Below are positions 61,278 to 64,000 of a stretch of 64,000 nucleotides of DNA, piece by piece. Positions within the stretch are counted from its first letter, which is position 1. The number at the start of each line of letters is the position of its first letter. The notes under the pieces are model-generated. The model was not told where the DNA came from and ran no database searches. It was given only the letters and a program-made list of their open reading frames with translations. Location of the stretch: NCBI RefSeq assembly GCF_009183365.2, contig NZ_CP068230.1, positions 2,013,001 through 2,077,000 on the forward strand, given 5' to 3'. Both the position numbers and the translations under genes were made by a program. This stretch comes from Shewanella algae (GTDB taxonomy: Bacteria > Pseudomonadota > Gammaproteobacteria > Enterobacterales > Shewanellaceae).

Positions 61278-62285
61278 TCAGTTTCCCAGAGACCAGGGGC
61301 GGTAGTGTCTGAGGTAACTGATAGCGACGAAGCCGACAATAGCACTGGCTATCACAAGCTCAATATTTCCAAGTAACGCCAGTGGCCGGTGCAACGATTG
61401 CAGCATGGGTTGGCTGTTGCACCAGGCGGCTGTTTTCAGTAGGGCAGTGGCTCCTATCACCATGGGGAAGGTGTAGGCAGCAAACCCAGGGCTGAAAGGG
61501 AGGCGCAGCAAGTGCAGGAAGGCCAGATAGATGACCAGGGTCATCAGCAGGGCCAGACTCAGCAGCAGGGCGACCAACCAAAGCTCAGGCTCCGGAGTCA
61601 GGGTCAGATAGCCGGCCAGAGACAGGCTGGCCGGTGCTGCCAGAATCGCTATGGTCGGCTTGGCTGCATCAGCGACCGGATTGCAGAAGATCAAGCGATA
61701 GAGCATCACAGGCAGCATCACCAAGTAACTGACCAAGCCGAACATCAGAATGATGTGAGCGATTTGGGCGCCTACCTCGCCGGCTTCGGCGCCGGGAAAG
61801 GTCACGGCGGCCACCACCATGCCGATAGGGGGCACAAACCAACTGGGCACCATATGCTCCAGGTTGAAGTCCATTGCTCTATGCAGCACAAAGGCCGCCA
61901 GTAAACAGCAGTGAATGGCGATAGCCGTCAACCAGATCAGGAAGCCACACAAAGGAAGATGGATCCCTACGGCTTTGGAGATCACCATCAGTGCCATGGC
62001 AAAGGTGGGCAGCACACTGCCGACCACAGGGTGGCGCAGTTCTTCATTCAGTAATTCAGGATGCAGAATGAATTTGACTGTCAGCAGAGACAGTAATATG
62101 CCGGCAATCGCCGCGCCCAATGCCAGGCCGGGAAATTCTGCTGACACGTTTTCCCAGGCCCAGCCCAGGCTGGCGATAGCCAGCGCCAATCCGGCCAGTG
62201 GGCTTGGCAGCCGCCTGAAGGCGGCTTTACTGAATTTGGACTCGCGAGTGCTGAGTTCTTCAGTGGTAGTGGCAACGAGTTTCAT
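61278..62285 (-). CDS. TDT/TehA-family (SLAC1-like) transporter
   Basis: A 335-residue protein with ten predicted helices. The start RRLPSPLAGLALAIASLGWAWE and the motifs FVPPIGMVVAAVTFPG and FSPGFAAYTFPMVIGATALLK are typical of the tellurite-resistance/dicarboxylate transporter family, whose members act as anion channels or sulfite/dicarboxylate exporters. The substrate is not predictable. It lies 90 bases downstream of the methyltransferase gene and may be co-transcribed with it. Confidence 0.85.
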   Translation of the reverse strand: MKLVATTTEELSTRESKFSKAAFRRLPSPLAGLALAIASLGWAWENVSAEFPGLALGAAIAGILLSLLTVKFILHPELLNEELRHPVVGSVLPTFAMALMVISKAVGIHLPLCGFLIWLTAIAIHCCLLAAFVLHRAMDFNLEHMVPSWFVPPIGMVVAAVTFPGAEAGEVGAQIAHIILMFGLVSYLVMLPVMLYRLIFCNPVADAAKPTIAILAAPASLSLAGYLTLTPEPELWLVALLLSLALLMTLVIYLAFLHLLRLPFSPGFAAYTFPMVIGATALLKTAAWCNSQPMLQSLHRPLALLGNIELVIASAIVGFVAISYLRHYRPWSLGN

Positions 62286-62376
62286 ACTGTGACCTCTAGA
62301 TTCCGATTTGATGGTCCTAGTCTAAAACCGGCCTTTGATTAATAAAATTGAAATTAAATTATTCATTGATTCAAAT

Positions 62377-63447
62377 TTATTTAAGCTTGCAGCGTAGCAG
62401 AGTATGCCCAAGCCCTATGTCATCGATATCTTCATCGACATAGAAACCTGCCTGTTGCAGTAGTTTCAGCAGTATCTTGGAGTGATACATGCGACTGTTG
62501 CCATTGGCCATGGCGGTGAAGTAGAGCGAGGTGGCATTGACACAGTAGGCGGAGGCGGCATTGGGCTGCCTGTCCCAGAAGGTTTCCAGAATGCAGAGCT
62601 CGGCTGTCGCCGGCATTGCTTTGGCACAAGCCTGCAGGATGGCCAGGATTTGTGCCTCGCTGAAACAGTCGAGGAATTGGCTCATCCAATAGAGATCGCC
62701 GTCGGTCACAAAGGGGCCGTCAGGGGCAAGCAGATCGCACGCCAGGCCGGATATCCGCCCGCTCAAATCTGCGGCTTTTGCTGCCTCGGCGGCCAGCTCA
62801 AGCTGGGGAGCAAGATCCATTATGGTTACCCGGCACTGTGTATTGTAGCCGGCACATTTCAAGGCCCATTTGCCGGTATTGCCACCGATATCCACCAAAT
62901 GAGCCGGCCCTTTGGCAAATATGCGCGGCATCAGGCTGTCAAAGGCATGATCTGAATAATAGTGATCGAAGGCGAACCAGCTGTGTTTCGCTTCTGTCGG
63001 TAACTGGCTCAGGGCTGGGTAAATAGTGGGCCAATCGCCGAATACTTTCAGTCCCTCGGGAGAGCCTTGCTCCAGCGCCTGTTGCAGATGAAACAGGCCT
63101 TGGTAACAGATGTCGTGGATAAAATTGAGGTTGGTGGCGGCCATATCATCATGCAGCAGAAACCAGCCTGTCTTGTCGAGGATGTAATTGTCTCCCTTGT
63201 GCCAAACTAGCCCCATGGAGAGCGCCATATCGAGCAGAACGCCCAGAGCATATTCTGTCAGCCCGGTTTGTTCTTTGAGTATCTCAAGGCTAATGCCCTC
63301 ATCGCCTGCGGCATCTATATGCTTGAGGATGTCGAACTGCAGCAGGCAGCGGGTCACCTGAAAACTGACCGGAGCGAAGGCGATTTTTTGTGCTTCAAAT
63401 TTGGCTTCGAAGGCACTGAGTTTGGCGGGTTCACTGAAAAAGGGCAT
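62377..63447 (-). CDS. SAM-dependent methyltransferase of the O-methyltransferase (Methyltransf_2) type
   Basis: A 356-residue protein with an N-terminal winged-helix dimerisation domain (LLQFDILKHIDAAGDEGISLEILKEQTGLTEYALGVLLDMALSMGLV) and a C-terminal Rossmann domain with LVDIGGNTGKWALKCAG (SAM-binding motif I) and motif II VTIMDLAPQLELA. The usual catalytic His of plant-type O-methyltransferases is not obvious. Substrate unknown. The gene upstream is cysK, in its own unit. Confidence 0.8.
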   Translation of the reverse strand: MPFFSEPAKLSAFEAKFEAQKIAFAPVSFQVTRCLLQFDILKHIDAAGDEGISLEILKEQTGLTEYALGVLLDMALSMGLVWHKGDNYILDKTGWFLLHDDMAATNLNFIHDICYQGLFHLQQALEQGSPEGLKVFGDWPTIYPALSQLPTEAKHSWFAFDHYYSDHAFDSLMPRIFAKGPAHLVDIGGNTGKWALKCAGYNTQCRVTIMDLAPQLELAAEAAKAADLSGRISGLACDLLAPDGPFVTDGDLYWMSQFLDCFSEAQILAILQACAKAMPATAELCILETFWDRQPNAASAYCVNATSLYFTAMANGNSRMYHSKILLKLLQQAGFYVDEDIDDIGLGHTLLRCKLK

Positions 63448-63629
63448 TGTCTAGGGAGCCGTGGGAAAGGTTCAAAAAAGCCTTTATGGCCCAAAGCCCA
63501 AGTCAAGTACAGGCCAGTTGCATAAAACTTTGATCAAGAGGGCAAATATGTGGTTACTGCTGCTTTGAATTGTGGCATCAAAAGGGGGTCTTCAGTTCGC
63601 TGCGTTTGGGCTGATAGCGTTAGAGGTAT

Positions 63630-63658
63630 AAAAAAACCCCGTCATTAGACAGGGCTTT
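63630..63658 (-). terminator. Terminator of cysK
   Basis: On the minus strand the arms GCCCTGTC and GACGGGG with loop TAAT are followed by seven T, 22 bases after the cysK stop. Confidence 0.8.
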
Positions 63659-63679
63659 CAAGTTGCGGTTTATGCTTAC

Positions 63680-64000
63680 TTACTGCACGTTTTCCTGATC
63701 GCCGAATTGGCCGACAAACAGGGCCGAGGACAGATAACGCTCGGCGGCAGATGGCAGGATCACCACTATATTTTTGTCTGCAAATTCTGGCAGAGCGGCG
63801 ATGCGGTTGGCGGCAACGACGGCGGCACCGGAGGAGATCCCCACCAAAATGCCTTCCTCTTTCATCAGCCTGTGAGCCATCTCTATCGCTTCGTCATTGG
63901 TGACCAGCTCTACCTTGTCAATCAGCTCCAGATCTAGGTTACCCGGAATAAAGCCGGCGCCTATTCCCTGGATCTTGTGCGGACCCGGCTGCACAGGTTG
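63680..64000 (-). CDS. cysK: Cysteine synthase A, C-terminal part (partial)
   Basis: The visible 104+ residues are the end of the PLP enzyme CysK: QPGPHKIQGIGAGFIPGNLD, then EAIEMAHRLMKEEGILVGISSGAAVVAA and the tail NIVVILPSAAERYLSSALF. It makes cysteine from O-acetylserine and sulfide. The frame is open through the window edge, so the N-terminal two-thirds lie outside. Confidence 0.93.
   Translation of the reverse strand, partial: QPVQPGPHKIQGIGAGFIPGNLDLELIDKVELVTNDEAIEMAHRLMKEEGILVGISSGAAVVAANRIAALPEFADKNIVVILPSAAERYLSSALFVGQFGDQENVQ

Noticed and set aside
1..64000. CRISPR arrays, rRNA and tRNA genes
   Set aside because: No regularly spaced repeats, rRNA signatures or tRNA cloverleaf sequences were seen.

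Overview
The window looks like a chromosomal segment of a Shewanella-type gammaproteobacterium. The reasons are the split tetraheme-cytochrome/flavoprotein reductase, the focA-pflB-pflA and yfbV/ackA-pta blocks, the many TonB receptors, the YdbH-YnbE-YdbL operon, and Fnr(EtrA)-, PdhR-, FadR- and Fur-like sites typical of that group. I saw no rRNA, tRNA or CRISPR array. Coding density is high and most genes are housekeeping or respiratory.

Layout. 1-3.1 kb: the end of a probable Tdi1/DUF1851-like (immunity-type) gene, then small membrane or unknown proteins, a hotdog thioesterase and a possible SUKH-like protein. 3.2-5.3 kb: a TonB receptor behind a near-perfect Fur box. 5.7-11.4 kb: a four-gene leftward operon (wHTH-like protein, two coiled-coil proteins, membrane-anchored SF1 helicase) that I cannot assign to a named system. 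11.5-18.5 kb: DUF7079 protein, MFS exporter, then yeaD-ydbH-ynbE-ydbL (phospholipid transport between membranes). 18.6-22.1 kb: acyl-CoA dehydrogenase with a FadR-like site, HIT protein, AAA ATPase. 22.2-24.8 kb: IutA-family hydroxamate siderophore receptor with a small membrane protein upstream. 25-28.3 kb: a truncated VOC gene, topB, DUF4250.

28.3-36.5 kb is the most interesting part. A porin and a reductase operon each have a textbook sigma-54 promoter (-24/-12) preceded by a shared TTTCGTGATT-like motif. Between them lies the gene for a GAF-AAA+-Fis activator with an intact GAFTGA loop. The operon encodes a Tat-exported fumarate/urocanate-reductase-like flavoprotein, a Sec-exported protein of the histidine/phenylalanine ammonia-lyase family, and a tetraheme cytochrome c. 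The lyase-family protein lacks the Ala-Ser-Gly triad that forms the MIO cofactor, while keeping much of the surrounding fold signature. Together they suggest a periplasmic respiratory module in which a substrate enters by the porin, is bound or converted by the lyase homologue, and is reduced by the flavoprotein with electrons from the cytochrome. The substrate and the reaction of the lyase homologue are unknown.

36.6-43.7 kb: S33 peptidase, glyoxalase-II-like hydrolase, a decayed IS200/IS605 element with its end hairpins, a DUF1097 membrane protein, a chemoreceptor, xthA-yciI-yciB and a lipoprotein. 43.7-52.3 kb: mixed-acid fermentation (pta, ackA, yfbV, pflA, pflB, focA), with a perfect PdhR-type palindrome and an Fnr-like site in the long leader of focA. 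53.2-54.9 kb: yhdT-panF behind a perfect Fnr-type box. 55-60.9 kb: two large tandem TonB receptors. 61.3-64 kb: TDT-family transporter, SAM methyltransferase and the 3' end of cysK.
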